From contig JAKSXM010000007.1 of NCBI GenBank assembly GCA_022575985.1, positions 29,824,501-29,888,500 of the forward strand: DNA of 64,000 nucleotides, given 5' to 3'. The translations under genes were made by a program, and so were the position numbers. The DNA comes from Anagrus nilaparvatae. Taxonomy: Eukaryota; Arthropoda; Insecta; Hymenoptera; Mymaridae. Below, piece by piece: positions 1 to 9,953 of this stretch; position 1 is the stretch's first letter, and each line of letters starts with the position of its first letter. The notes beneath the pieces were generated by a model. It was not told where the DNA came from. It saw nothing but the letters and a program-made list of their open reading frames with translations, and did no database searches.

Positions 1-599
1 AAAGTTATTTTATATTTTAATATGATAAAAATAGTGTTTTTCTTCAATATTCATAATAATACATTAGATTGTATATTGACTAAGGGTAAATACTATCTAA
101 TATTTTCTATCAAAAATCATCGTTTAGTTTATTGATATTTATATTTTTTAAATAATGTTTCAGTGTTTCTTTTCATTAAAATGCCGATACTTTTGTATAT
201 AAATTTGAGTAAATTAATACTAAATGACACAGGTATTCAACCTAATATGTGAATTATAATTATATAAATGTAAGAGAAAAAATCAGTGTTACTATGTAAA
301 ATAGCCATAATTTTTAAATCTAAATTTTTAATTTTTATATGTATTGTTTTTAGCTTTTGATAAGGGTACTAACGTACCGAAACGTCAAGATAATAAAAAT
401 TATTTTATCACAACAACAGTATACTCGTGAATAAGTCACTAATCCTTTTATAATTGATAATACGAACGAGTACTTAATTATATATTTATATTAAAAAAAA
501 TTTTGTTTGACTTTTTTTGTTCAAAAAATTTATGTTCAATTTTTTTTTTCATAAATTTCTATGTTCAATTGTTTTTGTTCATTTTTTTCTGGTCAACTC
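1..599. other. AT-rich DNA without a recognisable gene
   Basis: No coding similarity is visible on either strand. It is part of the region left of PIGT exon 4, so probably PIGT intron 4 or beyond. It contains the hairpin at 349-386. From about 490 on it is a run of short T-rich repeats with the recurring phrase TTGTTCA. Confidence 0.5.
349..386 (+). repeat. Hairpin followed by GAAAC, retroelement-end type
   Basis: A 5-bp stem GGTAC (365-369) / GTACC (374-378) is followed directly by GAAACGTC (379-386) and preceded by a T-rich tract and TGATAAG. The layout, with stem II then GAAA and a TGA-like sequence before the stem, resembles the hammerhead-ribozyme motifs known at ends of Penelope-like retroelements. 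The CTGATGA box is imperfect (TTGATAAG) and there is no loop for stem III, so activity is doubtful. A relative with TTTTTAGCTTGA before the stem and ACCGAAAC after it lies near 20928-20970. Confidence 0.35.
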
Positions 600-1084
600 A
601 TCTTTGTTCATTTTTATTTCTGGTCAAAAAAAATGGCGTGTTTTCCCCTTGTCTCATACTAACCGAAGAGTTGTATAAGAACAAAAGTCTTTGCTCTGAT
701 ATTTGAACTCGTAAGGCATATTTGGCTACTGGTTCATCTTCTTCTTGCTCAACCCTTCAATGTTCTAGTCTAATTAATAATTCGGATACCTCCGAACGTT
801 AGTTTAAGATCCTGTAATGATTGTTCAATGGAGTCGTATACTGGTGCTGTACCACCGTAAGCTAGTTTAGTCGAAATCATATTTAAGATCCATTTTACGC
901 TGTTTGGTCCATAAGTAGTTAGAATATCTCGTATGACTTTCACAAAGGAACTTAAGGTTTCTGGACGGCCATCATAATTTGGAATCGTTGTTAAGGCTGC
1001 ATTTAATGGTATCTTTCCATACGGGATTCTTGATTCCTCAGTATATATAATCCTACGTCCGCGTGGCTTTCTACGGGTATTCAT
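600..1084 (-). pseudogene. Gag capsid-like fragment, Ty3/gypsy type
   Basis: The first 104 codons (to 770) contain a short pattern resembling gypsy-type capsid N-termini: an I-P-x-Y-x-G-R-P-E-T-L start, a helix S-S-F-V-K-V-I-R-D-I-L, then M-I-S-T-K-L and a D-L-K-L-x-F-G. After the stop near 772 the similarity continues in a shifted frame to about 640 (E-Q-E-E-D-E-P-V-A-K-Y-A-L-R-V-Q), a form expected of the capsid C-terminal helix. So this is a frameshifted gag remnant. No nucleocapsid, protease or polymerase follows. Family assignment is by pattern only. Confidence 0.5.
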
Positions 1085-1635
1085 TTATATTTATTTTCAG
1101 CGGGTAATCGAAATATCTCAACCATGGGTTCATTATTGATACAAAATTGTGACTCGTCTTCTATTTCGGCTAATAGCGGTTCTGTTTGGAATTTTCTTCT
1201 TACAGGTGGTCTTCGGAATGGGACATGATATCTGATATTATTATGTATATCTGCTTTTTCAGGTTTTTCGACCGGGTATTCGGGATTTTCTATAGTAATT
1301 AAATAGTTAGGTAAAATTTGATGGTGTGGTAAAACGTCATTTTGGTCGAGTTGGGCCCTATATCCATCTAATTCGCTAACAATAAAATCGTTTTGTTCCT
1401 GATTTATGTGAATCTCATTAAGACTTATTGTCCTGTTAGGATTTTGTGTAATCTTATTTTCTTCTCTGGCTGTCATTCTCCTAAATTTTTCTGTTATTTT
1501 TTCTACACTATTATTATTAGTACTACTTGTGCTGGAGTTGTTTCTCTGAGTAATTTGTTTGTTTTCGTTTTCCATATCACCTGTATCCGAGATATTATAA
1601 CTACCAATTCTTAAATATTTTGCATAACTTTTCAA
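1081..1635 (-). pseudogene. N-terminal part of a retroelement Gag-like protein
   Basis: A 184-codon open frame whose predicted protein is rich in Asn, Ser and Glu near the start and in Pro and Arg near the end. I do not recognise this part on its own. Its stop codon overlaps the ATG of the next frame (ATGA, 1081-1084), and that next frame looks like a retroviral-type capsid, so I read this as the upstream part of the same gag. The offset may be an old frameshift or a true two-frame arrangement. It lies between the LINE remnant at 1814 and AT-rich DNA. No LTR was found. Confidence 0.4.
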
Positions 1636-1813
1636 TTTTCTAAATTTCTTCTTAATTTTTATCTTATGTTTGGGCGGAATTTTGTAATATTTATATTCAA
1701 AATATTGGATTCAATAAAAGGTACAATCGGAAGACTCCCGATTTTCGGTCGCCGGCTTTACCCCAGATTCATACTAGATAAACACACTGCTAAACCCCCT
1801 GCGCTTTTTTGTC

Positions 1814-2345
1814 TCAAATCGGAATTCCCTTTTCAGTTATAACTTCAGTTTGCGAATCGCAGCTTAGGAAACTTGCCACTGCTTTCCCTCCTGCATAGGG
1901 ACGGAAGACTCTCTGCAATAGAAAGCCCTTCTCCTTCTTCTTCAACAAAGTAGCGTTCTCTACGTACTCTGCTAATTTGTTCCAATTTTCAGAACTCTGG
2001 TAGTACCCATGACCTGTTAAGAACTGGGTGAGATAGAAATCTACCTCCACATATTCACTTCGCATCCAGGCCTCTAGATCTGGAATCAGTCAAAACGTCC
2101 ACCGACCATTTTCGTCACTGTCTCATTGTCTCGGACATTCATTCATAGCATGGAGCTGGCGCGGATGGAAGCCACTTCGCGCTCCTCTGCGTTTTCTTAG
2201 ATGGATTTCCACTCCAATGCTAGCAGATCAATAGGACACCAGCTACCACCTGGATCGCCGATAGCGACAACGTGTGGTATGCGCTGACGATCCTGAGTGC
2301 CGCTTGTCTCTGTAAAGAGCAGATCTTAGGCCTGTACTTTTTGGT
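1814..2345 (-). pseudogene. R1-clade LINE ORF2 C-terminal fragment
   Basis: On the minus strand this reads V-D-F-Y-L-T-Q-F-L-T-G-H-G-Y and ends W-N-K-L-A-E-Y-V, closely matching the end of the R1-like reverse transcriptase at 29899-31869. Between these two blocks the matching protein has about 60 residues, including the C-x2-C...H...C zinc motif. Here they are absent, so the zinc-binding tail is deleted. The 2080-2345 part aligns at DNA level with the region just upstream in the LINE but is frameshifted. Its upstream continuation is 4046-4201, beyond an inserted element. Confidence 0.8.
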
Positions 2346-2534
2346 TCGGGTGACGCATAGTGTAGTAAAAAAAAAGTGGCCGAAAATCGGCTTCAACGCA
2401 ATTTCTTATGAAAAAAAATTCTGCTGGATTGAAAATGACCTTTTTTGTGTATACTAAATTATAAGCACCCGAGATCAAAAAATTTTTTTTTTTTCATTTT
2501 TTTAGCTGCTGAATGAAAAAAAAAAAATTTTTAG

Positions 2535-2955
2535 GTACAGCTCTGTACCATAAAATGTACATAAATGATAAATAAACCTAAAAAAAGTGTATTAGTATAA
2601 TTATACATGGTTGTATGCAGTATAAAGATGTGTTAGTCAAAATTTGTAATTTAGTCAAAAAATTTTTAAAAAAATGAAAAATTTGATTTTTCTAATTTTA
2701 TATATATTTTAAATTTAAATAAAAAATTTTTTTATGTTTTTATATAATTTATATTTTTTATACTTTTTTTTAAGTTTAAAATACAAGTAAAAAAAGAAAA
2801 ATCAAATTTTTCATTTTTTTTTTAATTTTTTGACTAAATTGCAAATGTTGACAAACACATCTTTATACTGCATACAACCATAAATAATTATACTAATACA
2901 CTTTTTTTAGGTTTATTTATCATTTATGTACATATTTTAATACAGAGCTGTACAA
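2535..2955. repeat. Foldback repeat, about 420 bp
   Basis: Left arm begins GTACAGCTCTGTA; the right arm ends TACAGAGCTGTAC. Shared inner landmarks, inverted, are AAATGATAAATAAACCTA, GTGTATTAGTATAATTAT and TATGCAGTATAAAGATGTGTT. The loop is A/T-only. No coding potential. It lies within the inserted TIR element. Confidence 0.8.
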
Positions 2956-3299
2956 AAAAAAAATTTTTTTTTTAAATTTAAAACTGTTAATTAATCTCGC
3001 GGATTTTCGTTCAATATTTCCATGATCTTCTAGAAGACGTATTTCGATTTCACGACAGGTGGGCGCGAAACACGACTTCTCGTTGGATCATGAAGATGGC
3101 TTTACCGACCGGTAATGCCATAAGAATTATACCAAATTATAACAATAAAAATAACATGAATTGTATGATTACAATTAATCATAGTATAATTTCTTTGTTT
3201 CGCGATTTAGGTTAAAAATATTTTAATATTCGCGTCTATTAATTTTATTAAAAAAAATAAATTCGTGTTTTTATGAGCATAAGTCCCTAGTATAGTAAC

Positions 3300-3900
3300 T
3301 TTATTCCGGCCAATCAGCGCGCGTGGAAAAAGAGACAGAGAGAGCAAAAGCATTTTTTTACTTTCGCGTCGTCGGCTCCCGCCATTCTCTACTCAGAGTT
3401 CTTGGTGAAAAGACGCTTCATATTTTCATTGACCGAGTTCGAGAATTCCGTTCCTGCAGACGCTGTTCAAGGAGGTGGTGAATTTCTTGTTTTCGAGTGT
3501 GTGTGCCTGTCGAAGATAAATTTTGCGAGGATACCTGGTGGAGAATATCACAGCTTGGCCAAGGTGGTAAAAAGTGGGTCTTTATTTTAAGACCGTGACC
3601 GGAAGTGTTCCGGTCAGTGTGCAAAAGGTGGGCTGAAAGGCCGCGACTGGACGTGGTCCAGTTGACGTTTCGTGCGGATACCAGGTATTTTTTGTTTATT
3701 TAGTGTGGATGTGAGTGTGTGTGTTTGTGTTAGATTATTATCTTACTGAGCAGCGTCACCAAGAACAATATAAGTCCAGGCCCTTTTCAGGGCGGGCACA
3801 ATTAAATTATACGTAAGGACGATTGCTCAGAACAAGACTCAAGTCAGGTTTATTTAGTTTTAAGTTTGTTTTTAATAAAGTTTTAATAAAAAAAAATAAC
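3300..3900. other. GC-richer promoter- or UTR-like block, unassigned
   Basis: It is clearly less AT-rich than its surroundings. It contains a CCAAT box (GGCCAATCAG at 3308-3318), GAGA-type purine repeats, then transcript-like DNA and AATAAA signals near 3880. A small palindrome ACCGGAAGTGTTCCGGT lies at about 3598-3614. Short open frames (62 to 68 codons) are present on both strands but match nothing I know. It could be the LTR or regulatory core of the inserted element, or a captured 5' end. Confidence 0.3.
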
Positions 3901-4045
3901 CTCAAATTCCTATCCTTTTCCTTTCCTTTAATTTTAATATTTATTTACAAAAACTATAAATATTTTACCTTTTTATGGTAGAAAATAGATTTTTTTTTCA
4001 TTCAACAGCTAAAAAAATTAAAAAAAAAAGCCAATTTTTTACTAC

Positions 4046-4201
4046 ACTGTGCGGCGGTCGCCCAAATTTCCGATCCGTAAAGCAGAACAGAGTTCACCAC
4101 GGAAATCAGGAGTCTTCGCTTCCCCGATCTAGTCCCCCCTGTGTTGGCCATGAGCCTTGACAAGGAGGATGCGACCGAGCGGCCTTTTCACTCGTCTTCT
4201 G
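4046..4201 (-). pseudogene. R1-clade LINE reverse transcriptase fragment
   Basis: The minus strand reads R-R-L-L-I-S-V-V-N-S-V-L-L-Y-G-S-E-I-W-A, the segment just after the RT catalytic core in the R1 copy at 29899 (R-R-L-L-M-T-T-V-N-S-I-L-L-Y-G-A-E-V-W-A). Its start reads R-E-Q-F-Q-K-T-S-E-K-A. It is the 5' continuation of 1814-2345, separated by the inserted TIR element. Confidence 0.8.
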
Positions 4202-4206
4202 AAATT

Positions 4207-4443
4207 GTTCCCTGATTGGGTACGCGGAAGATGTGGCCTTAACCATAAAGGTTAGAGAAATGGAAAAAGTCCCAACAGAGGCTGAATCATGTCATGAGAC
4301 AGATCAACCTCTGGATGGGCGAGCACGGGCTCCAGCTCGCGACCCCGAAAACGGAGATCGTATTGCTGACCCATCGAAGGGTTCGCACCATATTCGAGAT
4401 AAAGGTCGGCGATGGCGGGAATCCTCACTTATGGATAGAAAGA
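4207..4443 (+). pseudogene. Inverted 5' segment of the same R1 LINE (RT motif C region)
   Basis: On the plus strand it reads I-G-Y-A-E-D-V-A-L, then after a frameshift I-N-L-W-M-G-E-H-G-L-Q-L-A-T-P-K-T-E-I-V-L-L-T and D-G-G-N-P. This is the RT active-site motif (normally Y-A-D-D; here the first Asp codon reads Glu) and the following thumb. It belongs immediately upstream of the 4046-4201 segment but is in the opposite orientation, as expected of a twin-primed 5' inversion. Confidence 0.8.
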
Positions 4444-5034
4444 TATAAAAAAAATATAACTAGCATCCCGTGGCGACACGCCACTATAGATATACTTTTT
4501 ATCTTCATTTTTTTAGGTAAAATCAGACTTATTTTATCCCATAATCACCTAGCATTATAATATGTACTGTTATTTATGTTTATTAATTATAATAATGTTT
4601 TTGAAGGGATTAGGAAATTATTGATTTAAATAATAACACTGTATTCCACTTTGATTTTAGTTTTATTTTATTATAAGTTGGCTTTAAAGCAGCCATACTT
4701 ATTATGTAACGTAAGTATACCGGCACGTCCGTTCGTTACGAGAGCTCGAACGAGAAGAAGAAGTAAAGCGCGGACTTTTGCCGAGTAGTAACGCATACAT
4801 ACATAGACATTTTTATAGTTATAAAATACAAGTAGCGACAAATACGCGGTTTAAATCACAATTTTAAATAAATTTAATATGAAATATAAATATAAATTAT
4901 TACAGAATAATTAAGTATAAAATTATATGAAAATGTTAGTTTTAACACTAACAAATAAGTTGACTGATTTTATCATAAAAAATCTGTAGTAACAATAACA
5001 CAATTATTTGTTATATATAATAAATAAACATTAC
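4444..5034. other. PIGT intron 4 (right part), AT-rich
   Basis: This non-coding DNA follows the donor of PIGT exon 4 (GT at 5034-5033 on the minus strand). I looked for the next PIGT exon on the minus strand down to position 1 and did not find one, so intron 4 is at least 5 kb and the remaining exons lie outside the window. Confidence 0.6.
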
Positions 5035-5202
5035 CTGAAAATCTAATGACACAGTATCATAAATCAAAGAAACAGATTGCTTTAATTCCAGTAACTGATT
5101 GGTACATTCTAAATTGCCACAAACTGAACGAAAATGAATTCCAAGTGAGTGATAATTAGTGTTGTGTATAAAAGCTGAATTTAATAAAGTTGCTAGACCT
5201 TT
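5035..5202 (-). CDS. PIGT: PIGT coding exon 4, GPI transamidase subunit
   Basis: This 168-nt exon encodes 56 residues in phase 0/0. It runs from K-G-L-A-T-L-L-N through Y-H-S-L-G-I-H-F-R-S-V-C and C-T-N-Q-L-L-E-L-K-Q-S-V-S to L-D-F-Q. The pattern matches PIG-T of other animals directly downstream of the L-L-P-C block of exon 3. The acceptor is TTTATAG (AG at 5204-5203) and the donor GTAATG (GT at 5034-5033). PIG-T is the ER-lumenal scaffold of the GPI transamidase that attaches GPI anchors to proteins. The gene continues to the left outside the window. Confidence 0.88.
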
Positions 5203-5208
5203 CTATAA

Positions 5209-5784
5209 ATTTATGATTTTATTAATATTTATTTACTGACTAAAATTTAGTATCTGTATATAGGACAGTATTCAAAATGCGTAAGTGCTGATTTAAAACT
5301 TTGGTGCCTGGCAGAATTTCAAAACATAGACGTTCGTTTTCGCGAATCATAATTAAAAATTTAATAGTTTTTAATTTAAAAAATTTAATAATTTTAAATT
5401 TCAGAAATATATTTAAAAAAATACTTTAAATAAAAGAATCAAAAAATTTTGATAAAATGTTTGAAAGCGTCTTTTAGTTTATAAATTCATAAAATAGAAA
5501 AAATTTAAAACAATCATGGGATATAAATTGATTTTTCAAAATATATTTGCTGTGTAATTTTTCAATGCATTCTAAAAATATCGGAGAAAATTGATTTTAT
5601 GTATCAAAAATTTCAAAGTATTTTGTGTTTTTATTATTTTTTTTAAAAGTTTTTTCTAAGTTCTATATTCAAAGTATTATATTAGTTTGACTTAATTTTC
5701 TAACTCTTAAATCAGCACTTCTGAACTTCGAATGGTACCCTTTAAATAAAATATCTGTAACAAAAGAAGAATCATTTATTTTAC
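5209..5784 (-). other. PIGT intron 3
   Basis: It spans from the exon 3 donor (GTAAAA, GT at 5784-5783) to the exon 4 acceptor (AG at 5204-5203). It is AT-rich with no repeat or gene that I recognise. Confidence 0.75.
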
Positions 5785-6016
5785 CCGAGCATCACATGGT
5801 AATAATTTTTTGAATGGTGTAAGATTTTCTGTACAAACTGTTTCACGAGGCAGTGAAGAGTATCTTAAATAACTAGAATTTATTAATTCTTTTATAATCC
5901 CAGTTGGCCGGAATGTGAACTTTGGGCTCAAGCTGTTTGACGAATCAACAAAATTAAAAGAAGCACACAATAGCCCAGAAAGAGCATTTGTTAAACCTTC
6001 CCAATTTTTGTCTATG
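5785..6016 (-). CDS. PIGT: PIGT coding exon 3, GPI transamidase subunit
   Basis: This 232-nt exon has one leading base that completes the codon split with exon 2, then 77 codons. Landmarks in order are I-D-K-N-W-E, L-L-C-A-S-F-N-F-V-D-S-S-N, L-R-Y-S-S-L-P-R-E, V-C-T-E-N-L-T-P-F-K-K-L-L-P-C. The Cys in V-C-T-E-N-L (residue 180 of the assembled chain) corresponds to the human residue reported to form a disulfide with the catalytic subunit PIG-K. The acceptor is CTCTCTTCTCAG (AG at 6018-6017) and the donor GTAAAA. Intron 2 upstream is only 76 bp. No stop or frameshift is seen. Confidence 0.94.
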
Positions 6017-6092
6017 CTGAGAAGAGAGATTTTAAATGTTATATAATTTGTAAAATGAAATGTTTTACAATTTATTAAATTACTTGTCTTAC

Positions 6093-6270
6093 TTGATTAC
6101 ATTATTGTTAAACCAAGCATATATTTCTGCACCAGGAGCAGCATCATAAAACGGGTAGCCATAGCTTTCATACTTCCATAATCCTTTAGTCAATGAAATA
6201 TGTAACTCATTAATCGAATGCCTGTTTAAAATTTCTCCAAGACTTCGAGGAAAAAAGTGAGAATGATTCA
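6093..6270 (-). CDS. PIGT: PIGT coding exon 2, GPI transamidase subunit
   Basis: This 178-nt exon carries the segment H-F-F-P-R-S-L-G-E-I-L, I-N-E-L-H-I-S-L-T-K-G-L-W, Y-G-Y-P and A-P-G-A-E-I-Y-A-W-F, the most diagnostic PIG-T signature. It starts with TG, which completes the codon left open by exon 1 (T|TG), and ends AA, which completes Asn with exon 3 (AA|C). The acceptor is TTTTCTTGTAG (AG at 6272-6271) and the donor GTAAGA. The protein is an ER-membrane GPI-transamidase subunit; this part is lumenal. Confidence 0.94.
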
Positions 6271-6272
6271 CT

Positions 6273-6977
6273 ACAAGAAAATAATATTAATTTAAGTTTC
6301 AAAATATTTCTTATGTTAATAATAATCTATAAAAATTATAAAAGGTAAAGAAAATGCATTACAAAAATGGTTTTACATAGGAGAGTAAAGTTAAATAAAG
6401 TTTATCCTGGGATTTAGTAAGTGATATACCACTGTTCCTAGATTTTGCAACTAAATTAATTTTTTTTTTACCCGAAAAGTTTTTTGGGGTAAAAAAATAA
6501 AGTCCCCGCATTTGGTTTTTTCCTCTACTTCTTTCCCAGGAGAGCCAAGAAGCTACCAAAAAACCTGTTTTTTTTTGTCTTAATTTAATCCCTGGAAATC
6601 TATTGCCAAAAGATTCTGTCAAGAAAACTGTCAAAATACGTGAAAAATTTTGGAGAATTTGCGAATCGCGAATCGACTTCGAGAATCATTGATTCGGGAT
6701 CCTTTTCAAAATTTATATAAAAAATTTTATATAAAATATTTATAACAATTTATAAACACAATTTTGTGAAAAACCCTTTTTAAATCTTACGTTTTTTAAT
6801 AAAAAACTAAAAATGTAACCAATTAATGTCAAGGACATTTCAGGATGAATAAAATTAATGACAGAACTGAATAAAATTATTAAAGTTAAACATTATAAAA
6901 GTTGAAACTTGGATTTATCTTTATTATCAAATTTGTTTTCTTTTTATTACAAATTAGAAATAGTCAGTTTTACATGA
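6273..6977. other. AT-rich intron DNA, no gene seen
   Basis: A 91-codon minus frame at 6359-6634 exists, but it has low complexity and matches no family I know. I treat it as chance. Confidence 0.5.
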
Positions 6978-8859
6978 GTAGACTTGAATGAAGTGTAGAC
7001 GACTTGTATAGTCGGGTCTTCAAAACTGCCCCAAAGTGTTTTTTTCTGAATGTACTACCAAAAATAAGTAACCAGCCCAAATTTCAGCCACCCAGAGCGA
7101 ATTCTTGATTTTTGGCAGCCATTATTGTGTTTTGAACTTTTGTAAAAAAAGTGAGAAAATTTTTTTTTATTATTGCTGTAAAAAACTTACATTAGCATGA
7201 AAAATTTTTTCCTGTTAGGTCCGGATAGGAAATTTTCTTGGCCATGCGATTCTGGGGTCAAACATTTTTTTAGGTAGAATCGCTAAGATAGGCTGTTTTT
7301 TTTCCAAAGTCGATTTCTCAAACGCCTATTAGTAAAAATTCTTCTAACCAGGCTTAAAATTTTCCTTAAACCCTATATTTTTTGGCAAAAAAGAAATTTC
7401 GATGAGACACTACTTTTTGGGAGCTCTAGATAAAAAAAGCAGCTTTGAAAAGATTATTTTTTACAAATTTAAAATTTCCAGCCAAGTCACGTGACCAATC
7501 AAAAATCTGACCAAAAATTTGGATTCCGCGGAAAATTTTACATAAGGATATATCTTTTTATGTTTTTAAGAGCGTTTATGTTAAAGCAGCGAAATTTTAA
7601 ATTCAAAGATTATTTTAATTAAGAGTTCTGCCTGGACGCCATTTTTGCTGCTGCAAGCCAATCCCGTAAACGGACGCTTTTTAACCTACTCATAGCTTCA
7701 ATTTTAATTAAAATAAAAAATGAAAAGCAGAAAAATAATCTCCGGAAAATTCTGAAGATGGGACAACTTTGCCTGGTCACATAAAATTTTCCTAAAACAG
7801 TTTAATAAATAAAAGAAAATTTTGTATCAAAAAATCGTCTGCTCTGTCATTGCGCGCGGAGCAGAAGATTTTTTGATACAAAATTTTCTTTTATTTATTA
7901 AACTGTTTTAGAAAAATTTTCTATGACCGGACAAAGTTGACCCATATTCAGAATTTTCCGGAGATTATTTTTCTGCTTTTCTTTTTTTTATTTAAACTAA
8001 AATTGAAACAATGAGTAGGTGAGAAAGCGTCTGTTTACGGGATTGGGTTACAGCTGCAAAAATGGCGTTCAGGCAGAACTCTTAAAAGGAATTTTTTATT
8101 TTTTAAATATTTAGGGGTCGTTCATAAATTAAGTAAGACAATTTAGGGAACGGGGGGGTCAATTAATTTCTTAGGATTTTTTTCGATTACTCATAAAAAT
8201 TTGAATCATTATACATGATTCAATAAATAAGATGTTTTTACAGGAAATAATCATATTTATATATACACCAATTTGATACCTTATGAAATATTATAAATAA
8301 TTATAAAAATTTAAAAAAAAATAGATCCTAAAAGATTTATTAGTTTTGGGACTGAATTTAATAATTAAATAACAATTAAAAAAAAACTTAACAAAAATTA
8401 AAAAATAATAACAAAAATTATATTTTTTGCATTTATGAATCTTAGTTTTGAATAACATTGATTTGCAAAAATTTTTTACAAAATAAATTTTTGAAAACTT
8501 ATATAAAGTCAGGGGGGGGGGGGGAGGGACAAATCTTACGATATCTTACAGAAGTATATGAGGGGGTAAAAAAAACTTAAAAATTGTCTTACATAATTTA
8601 TGAACGGCCGTTAATACTAAATTATTCAAAATTAATCAGAAAATTCTTTATCATTTCGCTGTTAAAAATTATGACTCATTTTTGTTACTTTTTGTACCAA
8701 CGTCCAAAACACAAAAATGGCTACCAAAAATCAAGATTTTGCTCTGAAAGGCTAAAAATTGGGATAGTGACTTATTTTTGGTAATACTTTCAGAAAAAAA
8801 GACTTTTGCAGTTTTGAAGACCCGACCATACAAGTCGTCTACGCTTCATTTAGATCTAC
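6978..8859. repeat. 1.9-kb palindromic element
   Basis: The outer left arm (GACGACTTGTATAGTCGGGT near 7000) returns inverted as ACCCGACCATACAAGTCGTC near 8820. The inner arms are nearly exact: AAGAGTTCTGCCTG at 7621 against CAGGCAGAACTCTT at 8071, and TTGATACAAAATTTTCTTTT around the centre at about 7855. The centre is a short CG-rich loop (GCGCGCGG). Outer and inner centres differ because another repeat (8110-8612) sits in the right arm. It has no open frame of note. It looks like a large MITE or foldback element. Confidence 0.85.
8110..8612. repeat. MITE with GGGGTCGTTCATAAATTA ends, nested in the palindrome
   Basis: Left end TAGGGGTCGTTCATAAATTA with TAAGACAATTT, right end AAATTGTCTTACATAATT followed by TATGAACGGCCGTTA. 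There is a G13-type run near 8513-8525. Similar phrases occur at 16582 (AGGGGTCGTTAAAAAAAAGC) and 16832 (GGGAGCATCCATAAACGACG). This style of terminus is common in dispersed arthropod repeats. Confidence 0.65.
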
Positions 8860-8989
8860 CTACCTATCTCTTATGGAAATTCTTTTTTCAGCTTATAAAA
8901 AGTATGATAATGATGGCACAGGGAAATGAAACAAATTAAATGTTTCACCAAAAAAAGTTTTATCAAGTACCCGAACCTAAATTAACAAT

Positions 8990-9953
8990 GTAATGCACAC
9001 TGATTCAGAAAGCGGCAAAAAATTAGCTTCAAGCGAGGTTTTAATGAATTTTGATATGGTTTGCGGCATTCAGTTCCTAAAAATGTGTATTTACTGAAAA
9101 GTATGAGAAGAATTTCTGATTATTTGAATTTTTACCCCTTAAGTACTTAAAACTACCCCGAGTTTTTTTATAACATTCATTTTTTGCAAAAATTAGTTGC
9201 ATAATAATAAAAATTAAAAATTGTGAATTTTCATGAATTTAAAGTAGAAGAATAAAAACTGCTCCTATTAAAACCCAAAATACCTCTGAAAATACTCAAA
9301 GAAATTGAGTTGCACATGCAAATAAGCCTTAGAATTTTAAGGATAGTTTCAGAGGTACTTTGGGTTTTAATAGGGGCAGTTTTTTTTCTGCTACTTTAAA
9401 TTCATGAAAATTCATAATTTTTAATCCTTTTTTAAAAAGGACATGCTGATCGCAACAGTAACTATGTACATTGTTATAGCTAAAGAGTCATTCTGATTGG
9501 CTCATATAAACTTCATTGTTAATAGGTTAAAATTAATTGTTTTATTGTTTATATTATATTTTTATTATTTTTGAGGTTAGTTATAGTACGTCGAGTAGTT
9601 GATATGATTAAAATAATTAAAGTAAGAATAAATTTTGGTATTTAAGAAAATAATTAAGGTTGAAAGTTTTAAATCATTCTGCGCGCGACGCACGCTTAAT
9701 ACTAGTGTTTATAAAAGTTATAAAAGTTATTGGCAAAAAATGTTTGCAAAAAATGAATGTTATAAAAAACCTCTTTTTTAGGGGTAGTTTTAAGTACTTA
9801 AGGGGTAAAAACCAAATAATCAGAAATTCTTGTCATACTTTTCGGTAAATACACATTTTTAGGAACTGAATGCCGCAAACCACATGAAAATTCATTAAAA
9901 CCTCGCTTGAAGCTAATTTTTTGCTGCTTATTTTTTCTAAATCAGTGTGTAAT
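8990..9953. repeat. 0.96-kb palindromic element
   Basis: Outer arms: AAAAAATTAGCTTCAAGCGA at about 9016 returns inverted at about 9901 as TCGCTTGAAGCTAATTTTTT. GCGGCATTCAGTTCCTAAAA at about 9062 returns at about 9860. Inner arms near 9210-9300 and 9340-9425 share TCATGAATTTAAAGTAG and AAAACCCAAA. About 300 bp without a mirror partner (9430-9740) sits in the right half and is probably a later insertion. Confidence 0.8.

Larger units (their letters stand above)
2346..4045. mobile_element. TIR element inserted into the R1 LINE remnant
   Basis: It interrupts LINE sequence that is contiguous in the copy at 30400-30660. The ends are inverted: AGTGTAGTAAAAAA on the left (about 2348) and TTTTTTACTACACT on the right (about 4035-4048). 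A second matching block, the phrase TTTTTTTAGCTG(C/T)TGAATGAAAAAAA, sits near 2500 and, inverted, near 4000. Left and right arms differ by a roughly 110-bp insertion. I see no transposase. No clear target duplication is readable. The CAGTG-like terminus is compatible with a hAT-type element but does not prove it. Confidence 0.55.

Noticed and set aside
503..706. 67-codon open frame on the plus strand
   Set aside because: It comes from a T-rich repeat (TTGTTCA...) and its translation is almost only Phe, Leu and Ser. No domain.
1..5034. Further PIGT exons to the left of exon 4
   Set aside because: I searched the minus strand by eye for the next conserved PIG-T blocks and found none. They are presumably beyond the window.
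6359..6634. 91-codon minus frame next to PIGT exon 2, tested as an exon
   Set aside because: It has no PIG-T similarity. The phase match shows that exon 1 at 44053-44230 joins exon 2 directly.
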